Positions 1 through 8,672 of a stretch of DNA of 64,000 bases are shown here, in pieces. Position numbers and translations under genes: made by a program. Source of the DNA: Aureispira anguillae (GTDB lineage: Bacteria; Bacteroidota; Bacteroidia; Chitinophagales; Saprospiraceae). The DNA lies in assembly GCF_026000115.1 (NCBI RefSeq), contig NZ_AP026867.1, positions 3,653,716 to 3,717,715 of the forward strand, in the 5' to 3' direction. The stretch's first letter is position 1; the number at the start of each line of letters is the position of its first letter. Below the pieces are notes generated by a model. That model was given only the letters and a program-made list of their open reading frames with translations, was not told the DNA's origin and ran no database searches.

Positions 1-887
1 TCCGAGTCAACATCTATTTGATTTAATACTAACTTAATATTTCTATCATCTTCATAAGAATCTATTGCATCAGAAAATTTCAAACCTGTTATGTTCTCTA
101 TTAAGTTAATATTAACTTGATAAGTTTCTGCATCATCGAACTGCATAAACAATTCAGAGTCATCAGAATCATTTTCTAATTCTTCTACAATATTATTATC
201 GATTAGTAATCTATTCTGACTCATAAGAAATCCGACTCTATATAGCTTCCCGTCCGACTTTGGGAAAATAATAACTTTCCAAAATAATATAGGTAGTTGA
301 ATTGATTCGCCTTTAATAGCAGTTACAAAATATGGATCTGAATCACTTAATACTGGTCCCGTAAAAACAGAGATCCTCAATTTATTAGAATTTGTTTCCT
401 TATATAGAATATAATCTTCTAATTTTTTCCATATCCTTTGATTCAAGCGAGAATGTTGAGGAACGGCATTAGAATAGAAATATGTTGTATCTGATGCTGC
501 ACGTACAAAACCATTATCTCCTCCCCATTGAACATCTTCTCTTTTTGTCATATGTCCTTTGTCAAAATTACTCATTTCCGCTTTATATAATTCCCTTCCC
601 CACTGAAATTTACGAAACCTAGGATCCTTTTTCCAACAATCTTTTCTTGGTATTTTCACAAATGAATCTCCGTCTATATTTGATGCAGAATAATAAGCAA
701 ACTTTCTAGAAGATGACAAAACAACACTATAATTAATATAATCAATTATACCTGTTTCATTATTATTAGGTATAAAAATATCTTCCTTTAAAAAAAATTC
801 TATTGTTGGTAAATTGACAGGCATCTCCGAAGAGATAAAACATGGATCATACCCATTATACAAATTAATATTCCCTATTTTACTCAT
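1..887 (-). CDS. DNA/RNA non-specific endonuclease (NUC family), C-terminus cut by window edge
   Basis: This reading frame is open from an ATG at 887 to the left edge, so about 295 residues are visible and the C-terminus is missing. Residues 109-112 read DKGH, the counterpart of the DRGH catalytic motif of NUC/NucA-type nucleases (general base His112). Further on, NAVPQ is followed by LNQRIWKKLE, which carries the metal-binding Asn149 and a following Glu157 as in the Serratia nuclease family. The enzyme would cut DNA and RNA with a single Mg2+. I see no signal peptide, unlike secreted family members. Its ATG lies inside the end of the EAD1-protease gene (8-base overlap), so the two are probably translated together. 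I infer that it is the toxic output of the operon, perhaps controlled by the protease. Confidence 0.85.
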   Translation of the reverse strand, partial: MSKIGNINLYNGYDPCFISSEMPVNLPTIEFFLKEDIFIPNNNETGIIDYINYSVVLSSSRKFAYYSASNIDGDSFVKIPRKDCWKKDPRFRKFQWGRELYKAEMSNFDKGHMTKREDVQWGGDNGFVRAASDTTYFYSNAVPQHSRLNQRIWKKLEDYILYKETNSNKLRISVFTGPVLSDSDPYFVTAIKGESIQLPILFWKVIIFPKSDGKLYRVGFLMSQNRLLIDNNIVEELENDSDDSELFMQFDDAETYQVNINLIENITGLKFSDAIDSYEDDRNIKLVLNQIDVDS

Positions 888-1893
888 GTACTTCTTTTAA
901 AAACTTTATAATATTATTTATCAAAATACCTTCATTTCTATATTTGGCATATTGTAGTTTTGGTTCATTTATTTTTCCTTTTGCGCCGCTGTGGTGCAAA
1001 GCTACTACTTCCCAATCAGAATTAAATACAGGAGCCCCTGAGGAGCCTTTCATTGTATCAGTTAGATATTGAACAAGCCGATCTGTAGTATTTGTTACAA
1101 TGTTATGATATAATGCTATTTGTTTCATTTGGCCTCCTGGATGTTGTATAATATTAACAAAGTCATTTTTATCAATATTAATTTCTTTCAACTGTATAAA
1201 CCCGAAATCATTTAACTCATTATCACCTGTTAATTTACAAATAGTTACATCAAGCTCAGAAACAGGAGAAGTATACCATGGTCCATTAGAATCTATTAAG
1301 AAACTTTTTGAAGCCTTAGTATTACCATCTATATCTTCTTCAAAATCGAAAATTACTTTAGACCTTTCTATTACACTCTTATTTTTTAACACATGATTAT
1401 TTGTCATGAAAAACAAATCTTCTATTCCCTCTACCTTAAATAAAAATCCTGTACCTACGTCTCTTTTTCTTCCTTTTTTTATTTCAATTTTGGCAACAGC
1501 TCTACTTATATTAACTCCTTTAGCAAGAAAATTAATTGGTAGTAATGTATTAAAACCTTCAATGGTTAATTTTTCTAATGTATCATCATCTACACCTGCC
1601 CATCTTAATATTTTTGGACCAAAAGAATAATCAATTTCATCTATATCCTTTGCAGATAATAGATAAGGATTTTTAGGATATTTTTCAAGTACAGCCTCTA
1701 TCAAATGATCAATCCGCTTTTGTTTTTTTGCTTCATCAATAACACTACACCATATATCTTGAGCTGTACCATTAAAATTAACCATTGAAGGTTTTAATCC
1801 AGCAGCATTCACAAATTTAGGTATACTATCAGGTATAGGTACTAAATCACTCAATGTATCATTTAATTGAGTTAATCTCCTAGTCCATTCCAT
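880..1893 (-). CDS. EAD1 domain-trypsin-like serine protease, putative effector of a conflict system
   Basis: Residues about 8-80 match the effector-associated domain EAD1: AAGLKPSMVNF, then DIWCSVIDEAKKQ, then KYPKNPYL, a pattern typical of that small helical adaptor. A chymotrypsin-fold protease follows at about 130-335. Its triad is visible as His167 in TNNHV, Asp215 in ELDVT and Ser285 in GSSGAP; HPGG near 251 also fits the family. There is no signal peptide, so it acts in the cytoplasm. EAD1 domains recruit effectors to NTPase sensors by homotypic contacts, which fits its place in a GTPase operon. It starts 1 base after the preceding EAD protein and overlaps the nuclease gene. The protease target is not known; the nuclease is the obvious candidate. 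Confidence 0.88.
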   Translation of the reverse strand: MEWTRRLTQLNDTLSDLVPIPDSIPKFVNAAGLKPSMVNFNGTAQDIWCSVIDEAKKQKRIDHLIEAVLEKYPKNPYLLSAKDIDEIDYSFGPKILRWAGVDDDTLEKLTIEGFNTLLPINFLAKGVNISRAVAKIEIKKGRKRDVGTGFLFKVEGIEDLFFMTNNHVLKNKSVIERSKVIFDFEEDIDGNTKASKSFLIDSNGPWYTSPVSELDVTICKLTGDNELNDFGFIQLKEINIDKNDFVNIIQHPGGQMKQIALYHNIVTNTTDRLVQYLTDTMKGSSGAPVFNSDWEVVALHHSGAKGKINEPKLQYAKYRNEGILINNIIKFLKEVHE

Positions 1894-1894
1894 G

Positions 1895-3079
1895 TTATAT
1901 TTTATTTAAAATTTCAGAATATTCATTACATATTCTATCAATTAAATTTTCTATCTTATTATTTTCAACACAATAATTTATTAATTGTCCAGACATCAAA
2001 GCTCCTTTATCTTCCTTAAAAATAGAGTCACTGATACCAATGTTTTTTGCTAGTCTTCTTATAGAGTTACTGTTAGAATAATAAGTTGGTAAAATTTTAA
2101 TTATTTTGTCTAAAATTGCTCCATCAAACATTGTCTCTCTAACTTTTTCATATAATAATCCTATTTGTGCTAATTCTGAAGCATCTTTCATCTCTGAAGG
2201 GAAATTGTAAGTAGATTCAAAAATTGGATTGACCATATCAGGATTAATAATGTATTTGCCTTTTCTACCTTTTTCTTTACTATAATTAGTAAAAAAAGAA
2301 TCTAATTCCGATCTTCTATTATTTACTTTATTATCAATAGACAAATAAACAAAATCATACAATAATGCATCATTATGCTGATACTCCATAATAGAAAAAG
2401 GATGATAGACTATAGGTACTCCCCTTCGTAAAACTTCTATTTGGGATGGATCATTAACGACAAGGTAATTTCTTGGAATATCTTTTGTCGACGCAAAATT
2501 TTTAGACCAAGATCTGTTATATGGTTGCCACCTTGCTCCTATAATATCAACGACATCTCCTTCCTTTAAATTATAATAATCAATAACATCTGGGAAAATT
2601 AGAATAGGGATTCCAAGTGATGCATTTCCACTTGAGCTTACCGAAATCAGCCTTTTCCCATCATCATCAGGAGGCAAATGAATTGTTCCTACTCCACCTA
2701 CGACTTTCATTGACTTTCCTATTGGTCTATATTCTACAAAATCCTTACTTTTCTTAACTATATGTTTTCCAGCTCTTTGCCTAAGTTTTCTTGAACTATC
2801 AGTCCAATACAATCCTGGCACTCTAGCAACCCAATCACAAATAGCAAATCTCCGCAAAGTGATTTTTTTATTCCTATATTCACTCTCATTTGCCATAATT
2901 TGTTCCCAGAAACGATCTTCTAAAATAAACTGATTAGAGGAACTATATTCTTCTGTTTCTTCTTCTATAAGATTTTCTTCTAGTACTTCTTTCTCTGAAG
3001 GAGTATCTACTATAGAGTAATTTTCAAGAGACTCAATTATTTTTGTTCCTTTTAATACATTATTTAACATTTTTTCCAA
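1895..3079 (-). CDS. Protein of unknown function with C-terminal EAD-like domain
   Basis: A 394-aa protein. The N-terminal 45 residues are acidic and probably disordered. Residues about 50-290 form a domain I do not recognise; the stretch at 120-190 looks beta-rich (GGVGTIHLPPDDDGKR, later LKEGDVVDIIGARW). Residues about 320-392 resemble an effector-associated domain: ILDKIIKILPTYYSNS, then RRLAKNIGI, then INYCVENNKIENLIDR, following the same helix layout as EAD1 in the next gene. I infer an adaptor or sensor that meets the protease through EAD-EAD contact. It lies 13 bases after GAP1 and 1 base before the protease gene. Confidence 0.7.
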   Translation of the reverse strand: MEKMLNNVLKGTKIIESLENYSIVDTPSEKEVLEENLIEEETEEYSSSNQFILEDRFWEQIMANESEYRNKKITLRRFAICDWVARVPGLYWTDSSRKLRQRAGKHIVKKSKDFVEYRPIGKSMKVVGGVGTIHLPPDDDGKRLISVSSSGNASLGIPILIFPDVIDYYNLKEGDVVDIIGARWQPYNRSWSKNFASTKDIPRNYLVVNDPSQIEVLRRGVPIVYHPFSIMEYQHNDALLYDFVYLSIDNKVNNRRSELDSFFTNYSKEKGRKGKYIINPDMVNPIFESTYNFPSEMKDASELAQIGLLYEKVRETMFDGAILDKIIKILPTYYSNSNSIRRLAKNIGISDSIFKEDKGALMSGQLINYCVENNKIENLIDRICNEYSEILNKI

Positions 3080-3092
3080 ATTAATAGGGTTA

Positions 3093-5645
3093 TTAAAGGT
3101 ATTCTTTCCTTAGATTATTTATGATATTAACTTTATCATTATTTTTGTAATCCTTTTTCATTTGTTCTAATAATGATTCTATAGTAATGTTAGGGTACTT
3201 CTTATTTTTTAAATTTGTTAAAGCATCTTCCCAAGCATCTCTGGTCGTTCCACTAATAAGTAAATCTGCTTCATCTCCTCCTGCCTTTTTCCATAGTGTT
3301 GATAGTTTTAGAGGAGTAGGGTAAAGCATTGTAAATACTTCTTCTGTAGCTTTCCACCATTCATTTTCATCCATAGAAATAGGATTAAGGAGATTTAAAT
3401 ATACAAGAGAGTAATAATACCACATATCTAGCAATTCTGCACATTCAGTTATTACGTATCTCCAATTGTTATTTAGACTTAGGGAATTCTTTCTTAACTT
3501 CTTGTATACAACATATGCAGCTTTTTTATTTTTTGTTCTTTTTATAAACTCTCCCAAATCAATTGCATCTATAGAATTCAAATTGTACTTATAATCTTCT
3601 AAATAGGAAACTAGTTTATCCTTAAGAATGAAGGGAAATTTCTTAAATAGAGGCAGTACAATACTTATATTTTTTGTATTGTTTTTTAAATACTCTTTTA
3701 CTCCAATTTTTTTTATATACTCCAATAACAAACCATCATCTGGGAATTTCAATGACGGATTAGCATTTAAAGCCTCAAACCACCCTATTGCTGTTTCACG
3801 CAAAAATTTAGATCTTTCATAATGAGGTAGTTTTTCTAAAAAAGTTTCTCTCTTAGTATAATCAAGTAGGTTAATATATTTAGATTCTTTTATTATATTC
3901 ACCAGTGTTGGTTTCATTGAATCTAAACTGATCAAAAAATCAAATAAATCAAATATTTTTTCTTTTGGATTCTTAAAGCCATCATCTATACTATTACCAA
4001 TACCTATTGAATAAAGCCATATCTCTCTCCAGATAGAATTGTTAAATTCAATTTTTTCTAATAAATTAGGTGATTCAAAACAAAGTTTTCCTGAAATTCT
4101 AATCAACCTATCGTCTTTATTATTAATAGTAAATTCTAAAATTTCTTGAGGCTTCATTTTTTTTAGAATTAATTCTAGCCCCTTAATAGAAGTTTTTTCT
4201 TCATATACAATCTGTTGGAGTAATGCCTCTTTTGGAGAATGTTGAATTAACAACATCTTTGCATGAAATTTATACCATTTTCTTTCTCTAGAAAACAATA
4301 TAAACTCAGATAGCACACTTTCAGTAATATTAGAGGAAACTGCTTTTATAAAGAAATCTTCAGATGATTCGGAATTTTCTACCTTCCCTAACAAATCTTT
4401 AAAGATTTCAACATCAGATTCTAACCAATGTAAAATAACTCTTGCATGATCTAAAGTAATTTTAGATAAGAATTCAGATATACTTTTGTATACAAATTCT
4501 CCCCACCAATCAAGTTCAGATTCTTGTAAATGTTTTATGATTTTTGAAAAATTATTCTTTTTAGTTTCGCTTACTGAAAAAAGATTATTTTGAAGCCATT
4601 TTTTTATAGATACCTTTAAGGCTTCTTCACTTTCATTAAAACTATTTATTTTAAAATGTTTAATAATTAACAAACTAGAGCTATTTCCCTTCTTTAGTAA
4701 TAAACAAATAGCTTCAACTAGTTTCTTTTTAAACTCTACTCCTTTCTCTTTACTAGGTGAATATTTAGCAACTACTTGCGAAAGAGTATTTAGTTTCTTT
4801 AAATCTGTTTCCTCTAAATAGTTTTCAAACGTACTGAGAATTACAGCAACTGTATTTATATCTTCTCTATTAAAAAAAGGTATTCCTATAGCATTTTTAA
4901 ATAGACGAATTTTTCTTTTTATACCTTCATCACCCGCTAATAATTTTTCTAAAACTCCAGTTAAAGTATAAGCATCATGGATCCTTACAACACAAAAATC
5001 TTTACGTAAGAACTTACTTTCAATATTTTTAGGTATTGTTATAAAATTAATCTTGTCTATTGAAATTGCATCTGAATTAAAGTTAATTCCAAAATTCAAA
5101 TTGTATTTATCTTCTATTGTTAGAATTTTCCAAAAACGAGACACTGCCATTTCAAAATTTTCTTTACCAACCCAAATTATTGTGTTTTGATAGTTAGATA
5201 AGTTATTATACCCATTAATAACTTTATTAAATCTAAGATTCAAACTCTCAGGAAAAACAATCTTGCTTTCTACTTCATTTAAATCCAATTGAATTGGTTT
5301 AATAACTAAATTTTTATTAATTTCATTTGGTAAGTATTTAAACAACAAACTAATGTCATATATTAATTCTATATCTTTTTTTTGAATAATTAATACATGC
5401 GAAAATTTTCTACCTGGTCTAACCTCTAAAGATTCATCTGAAAAAGTTTTCATCAGTAAAAAAAAATCACCTTGCAAAAAACCTCGTATTGTTGGATTCA
5501 AAGGTACATTACCCGTTTGGTCTGGTAAATCTGCTTTAAAAGCTATACTATCAGCCAAAAAGAGATCTACTAGTGTTGTTTTTAACGAACCCCACGCCTT
5601 ATTATACTCTCCACATAAAGATTGATGTATTGTTATTATACTCAC
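3093..5645 (-). CDS. GAP1-like GTPase-associated protein (850 aa)
   Basis: A large protein whose first ~110 residues fit the N-terminal domain of GTPase-associated protein 1: IHQSLCGEYNKAWGSL near the start and RPGRKFSHVLIIQKKDIE at about 77-94. The remainder is mostly helical without a catalytic motif I can name. In known double-GTPase conflict systems this protein is a fixed partner of the two GTPases, probably a platform or regulator. The start is GTG at 5645 within GTGA, overlapping the stop of the preceding GTPase by 4 bases, which supports translational coupling. Base composition is strongly AT-rich. The family call rests on the N-terminal motif and on context. Confidence 0.72.
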   Translation of the reverse strand: MSIITIHQSLCGEYNKAWGSLKTTLVDLFLADSIAFKADLPDQTGNVPLNPTIRGFLQGDFFLLMKTFSDESLEVRPGRKFSHVLIIQKKDIELIYDISLLFKYLPNEINKNLVIKPIQLDLNEVESKIVFPESLNLRFNKVINGYNNLSNYQNTIIWVGKENFEMAVSRFWKILTIEDKYNLNFGINFNSDAISIDKINFITIPKNIESKFLRKDFCVVRIHDAYTLTGVLEKLLAGDEGIKRKIRLFKNAIGIPFFNREDINTVAVILSTFENYLEETDLKKLNTLSQVVAKYSPSKEKGVEFKKKLVEAICLLLKKGNSSSLLIIKHFKINSFNESEEALKVSIKKWLQNNLFSVSETKKNNFSKIIKHLQESELDWWGEFVYKSISEFLSKITLDHARVILHWLESDVEIFKDLLGKVENSESSEDFFIKAVSSNITESVLSEFILFSRERKWYKFHAKMLLIQHSPKEALLQQIVYEEKTSIKGLELILKKMKPQEILEFTINNKDDRLIRISGKLCFESPNLLEKIEFNNSIWREIWLYSIGIGNSIDDGFKNPKEKIFDLFDFLISLDSMKPTLVNIIKESKYINLLDYTKRETFLEKLPHYERSKFLRETAIGWFEALNANPSLKFPDDGLLLEYIKKIGVKEYLKNNTKNISIVLPLFKKFPFILKDKLVSYLEDYKYNLNSIDAIDLGEFIKRTKNKKAAYVVYKKLRKNSLSLNNNWRYVITECAELLDMWYYYSLVYLNLLNPISMDENEWWKATEEVFTMLYPTPLKLSTLWKKAGGDEADLLISGTTRDAWEDALTNLKNKKYPNITIESLLEQMKKDYKNNDKVNIINNLRKEYL

Positions 5646-6472
5646 TCTAATACTTCTATTAATAGTTCTGTAATGTCTTTATTTTTTTGACCATTTTCTT
5701 TTATATAAAAGCCAAAACTTTCAGCTCCTTCTATTTCGTATTTTTCCTTATTTTCTAGTTCACTTAAAGAACAACCTAAAGCTGATAATCCTAGTACTTT
5801 TAAACGACTTTGATCCCAATTAGTTTCTATAAAGTTAAGTAATAAAGGTACGCTTTCTTTGAGTTCATCAATAGGAGTTTTTTCCGTATTTAACTCATCC
5901 CAACAAGTTAAAACTATCGCTAGCTTAACTTTTGACATTTTAAAATGATAATCATGCTCTTTATGATGTAATATTATTTGCATTAATTCAATCAAAGAGG
6001 ATTGATCCGATATAAAATAAGAATCTTCTTCTGTTATTTCCCTATCTTTTCTATGATTTTCCGTCATTGTCAAATGGCTTAAATCTGTAGCTTTATTAAG
6101 ACTAGAAAGCCGAATAAAAAACATCCAATTATTACTAGATTTTATTGCTCTTATCCATGCTCTATTAACAGTTCTTGTTGAAACAATCTTATTTACTTGT
6201 TCTCCACCATAATCTGGACAAACTAAATCAAAATTTTCATCACCAAAATTAATTGGCAATTTCATTTGAATATTTTTTTCTGTGGGTGTTGCTTCTGGTT
6301 CATTTCCCATAGCAAGAGCAGCTTTATCATCAATAATTGGTGATAAATCATCTATTCCTTTCTCATCTAATTTTAACTTACTTTTTCTTTGACGTAATTT
6401 AGAATATAGCTGAGTTACAAAAACTGTTTTTGAAGAATCTGGTTTACCTATTATTAATAGTTGTTTAGTCAT
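5642..6472 (-). CDS. Double-GTPase system GTPase 1 (DO-GTPase1-like)
   Basis: A P-loop GTPase of about 276 residues. The Walker A motif is GKPDSSKT at residues 9-16, right after the first strand. The switch II motif is CPDYGGEQ (Asp87, Gly89-90), and TCWDE at about 189-193 stands for the base-recognition NKxD. I choose ATG 6472 and not the longer frame from 6499, because the P-loop then sits at the normal place and the start overlaps the previous stop as ATGACTAA. The TCWDE motif and the large insert before switch II fit the GTPase 1 subfamily of double-GTPase conflict systems. It probably hydrolyses GTP as the switch that controls effector release. Confidence 0.8.
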   Translation of the reverse strand: MTKQLLIIGKPDSSKTVFVTQLYSKLRQRKSKLKLDEKGIDDLSPIIDDKAALAMGNEPEATPTEKNIQMKLPINFGDENFDLVCPDYGGEQVNKIVSTRTVNRAWIRAIKSSNNWMFFIRLSSLNKATDLSHLTMTENHRKDREITEEDSYFISDQSSLIELMQIILHHKEHDYHFKMSKVKLAIVLTCWDELNTEKTPIDELKESVPLLLNFIETNWDQSRLKVLGLSALGCSLSELENKEKYEIEGAESFGFYIKENGQKNKDITELLIEVLE

Positions 6473-7439
6473 TACCTTTATAATTAAGAAATAAATCATT
6501 TTTATCTACTCTATCTACGAGAAGCTTTGTACTTGATGTTTTTTCGATTCGCTCCAATAACCAATCAACGACAGCAATATTATTTTTATGCACTACCTCA
6601 TCAGGATCTTCCTTAGAAAAGTTACTTATATCTATCTCTATATAATTGTATTGGCTAAATTGGTCATTTAGCTCATCCTCTAAAGATTCTTTTATTCTAG
6701 GATGTACATCATCTTTCTTATCTGATTTTGACCAAACTGCAACAAGAGGTCGATTTCCTAAATTTCTTTTCAAGTTTTCAGCTAAATCAATAATTTCTAT
6801 CTTAGCTAAATTTTTGCGTTTAATTAAATCTTCACAATCAATAAATAAAATGAAAGCATCTGAATTTAGATATATTTTTTGTGCATTCTCTGCATTTTCT
6901 GCATTACGTTTTTTAGCCCACCACGTGAAGACTTCACCAGAAGCATCTGAAAAAAGAATGTCTTTTAATTGACCTTTGTTCTTATCTTTTAAAGCTATAT
7001 GAAGTAATCTATGATACTCAGATGGAGTAGGGTTAGGAAAAGCAACCTTATTCTGTTGAATATTAAGCGTATGGTATAACCTATCCCAAGCAATAATTGT
7101 TTGGGTTCCAGCAAATTCAAATTTACGAAATTTTTCACCTCTGAGTAATAATGTATAAAGCATAGCTAAAAAGGTTGTTTTACCAGCATTAGCTTTACCT
7201 ATAATGCCAATGAAATAAGGACTACTCCTTCTACTTATTACATCTATTTGATCATATAAAAACGCTTCTCCCGTCCAAGGTAAATCAGTCTTTCGTTTTC
7301 GAACAACCTTATTTTCTTTATTTTCTTTTCTAGGGTTATTTTTTAGCCAATGATCACATTTATTTTTATAGTCTTTTTTTATATCATGACAATCAACTGC
7401 AGGTGCAGCACAATTAGGATTTGAGCATGTATTCTCCAT
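6465..7439 (-). CDS. Double-GTPase system GTPase 2 with N-terminal zinc-knuckle-like motif (DO-GTPase2-like)
   Basis: Residues 1-32 hold Cys5, Cys10, Cys17 and Cys28 (CSNPNC, VDC, KCDHW), a likely small zinc-binding module that is common at the N-terminus of this subfamily. The Walker A motif is GKANAGKTT at 81-89, switch II is DASG at 165-168, the strand ILFIDCED is near 197-204, and WSKSD at 236-240 replaces NKxD. The protein is therefore a second, distinct GTPase and not a copy of its neighbour. It lies 15 bases after the helical GASH-like gene and overlaps the next GTPase by 8 bases. Presumed role: one half of a paired GTPase switch in a conflict system. Confidence 0.8.
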   Translation of the reverse strand: MENTCSNPNCAAPAVDCHDIKKDYKNKCDHWLKNNPRKENKENKVVRKRKTDLPWTGEAFLYDQIDVISRRSSPYFIGIIGKANAGKTTFLAMLYTLLLRGEKFRKFEFAGTQTIIAWDRLYHTLNIQQNKVAFPNPTPSEYHRLLHIALKDKNKGQLKDILFSDASGEVFTWWAKKRNAENAENAQKIYLNSDAFILFIDCEDLIKRKNLAKIEIIDLAENLKRNLGNRPLVAVWSKSDKKDDVHPRIKESLEDELNDQFSQYNYIEIDISNFSKEDPDEVVHKNNIAVVDWLLERIEKTSSTKLLVDRVDKNDLFLNYKGND

Positions 7440-7454
7440 TTTGTCTTTATTTTA

Positions 7455-8672
7455 TTACAATTTTAATGCTTGTATATCATGAAAAATCCATTTAGTCAAT
7501 TCTGACAATTCTATTTCTACTTCTCCTGAAATGCCAACAATTTCTTCAATTTGATTAGGTTTATATTTATCCCAAAGTATCCCTTTAACAAAATCAAGAA
7601 GAGAGCCTCTTGATACTTCTAATCCAGATTCAGGAAATAACGATTTAAGGTTTATTGCAGATTCTTTTAACTCTTTCATAAAATCTAATATTTTTATTTT
7701 AGAGCTTGGTCTATTTAAACTATTATGCGTTTCTCTTAAAAAGAAATCAACACTTGTAGGAAAAATAGTAGGAATGAAGTCAGAATAATCTTTAGCTAAT
7801 AACAACTGTAAAACGCCATCATTTTGACCTCTATAACTGTTATTTATTGAAGTTGAATAACAAGCTTCTTTCCACCACAATAATTGTGTTCTAAGTGTTT
7901 TTCTATGTCTAGAAATATCTGTATTTAATTTTGATAGTAATTTATTTACTGCTTCTTGAAACTCTGTTTGATTAGCTAGAAGTTCATTATGTTGTTTAGT
8001 AAAAGCTTCATTAATTAAATCCGCAATAGTTTCACTAGATTTTTCAGAAAAAAATGTTGCCCAAACAGCATTATTCGCAGCTGGTATCTGTGGATTTTCT
8101 CCATCTTCTGAATGTCCAGTATGAATTGATGCAGCCTTTAAACCACTCAATAATTCTTCTTCATTAATCTGAATCTTAGATAAATTTTTAATTTCAACTA
8201 CTAACCTATATATTTCATCATCTGCAGGCAAGGACCATTTCTTAACGGCTTCTTCTTCTGTCCTTTTCCCTAAGCCTAAAAGAAAATTATTAGTTAACTT
8301 TCTTTCTTTTTCTTTAAGTTCAAAATATTGCTGAATATTCCTTCCTGATAACCAAATAAGGGAAGCTATATCAATCTCTTTTCCAAGATTTTTAAGTGCT
8401 TCTAACATCACAACTCGAATATAAGTTATAGGAGTATCGTGTGTGTGTGCAATAAATGTATTCCAGTGCTTTACTATTACTTTTTTTGTTTCTTCTACAT
8501 TAAGATTGTCAGGAGGCACATTAGGATCTAGAGCTGTTGATACATAAGATATTATCTTCGTATTACTTTTTTTTATTCTTTTCGCTAAATCAACAGCTGA
8601 CTTTTTAAGCTTCTCAAAATGGGTATCTTCCTTTATTGAAAGTAAACCACTATTCATAAATTCTTCCAACAT
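7455..8672 (-). CDS. Helical GTPase-associated protein (GASH-like), first gene of the conflict operon
   Basis: A 405-aa, mostly helical protein without catalytic motifs. The segment KHWNTFIAHTHDTPITYIR followed by LEALKNLG and SLIWLSGRN (about residues 88-130) fits, as far as I recall, the GTPase-associated system helical domain found next to double GTPases. Residues 225-300 (NEAFTKQHNELLAN and on) look like a long helical hairpin, and YSTSINNSYRG follows. As first gene it could be a sensor or scaffold. No TAnnTTTG promoter box is visible upstream. The family name is tentative; the link to the operon is secure from spacing. Confidence 0.58.
   Translation of the reverse strand: MLEEFMNSGLLSIKEDTHFEKLKKSAVDLAKRIKKSNTKIISYVSTALDPNVPPDNLNVEETKKVIVKHWNTFIAHTHDTPITYIRVVMLEALKNLGKEIDIASLIWLSGRNIQQYFELKEKERKLTNNFLLGLGKRTEEEAVKKWSLPADDEIYRLVVEIKNLSKIQINEEELLSGLKAASIHTGHSEDGENPQIPAANNAVWATFFSEKSSETIADLINEAFTKQHNELLANQTEFQEAVNKLLSKLNTDISRHRKTLRTQLLWWKEACYSTSINNSYRGQNDGVLQLLLAKDYSDFIPTIFPTSVDFFLRETHNSLNRPSSKIKILDFMKELKESAINLKSLFPESGLEVSRGSLLDFVKGILWDKYKPNQIEEIVGISGEVEIELSELTKWIFHDIQALKL

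Noticed and set aside
5642-6499. Longer start (6499) for the first GTPase
   Set aside because: The extra nine residues precede a start that fits the P-loop position and the ATGACTAA overlap much better.
1-8672. Reading the left operon as a prophage or contractile injection cluster
   Set aside because: No tail, capsid, integrase or baseplate genes; the GTPase and EAD motifs explain the genes better.
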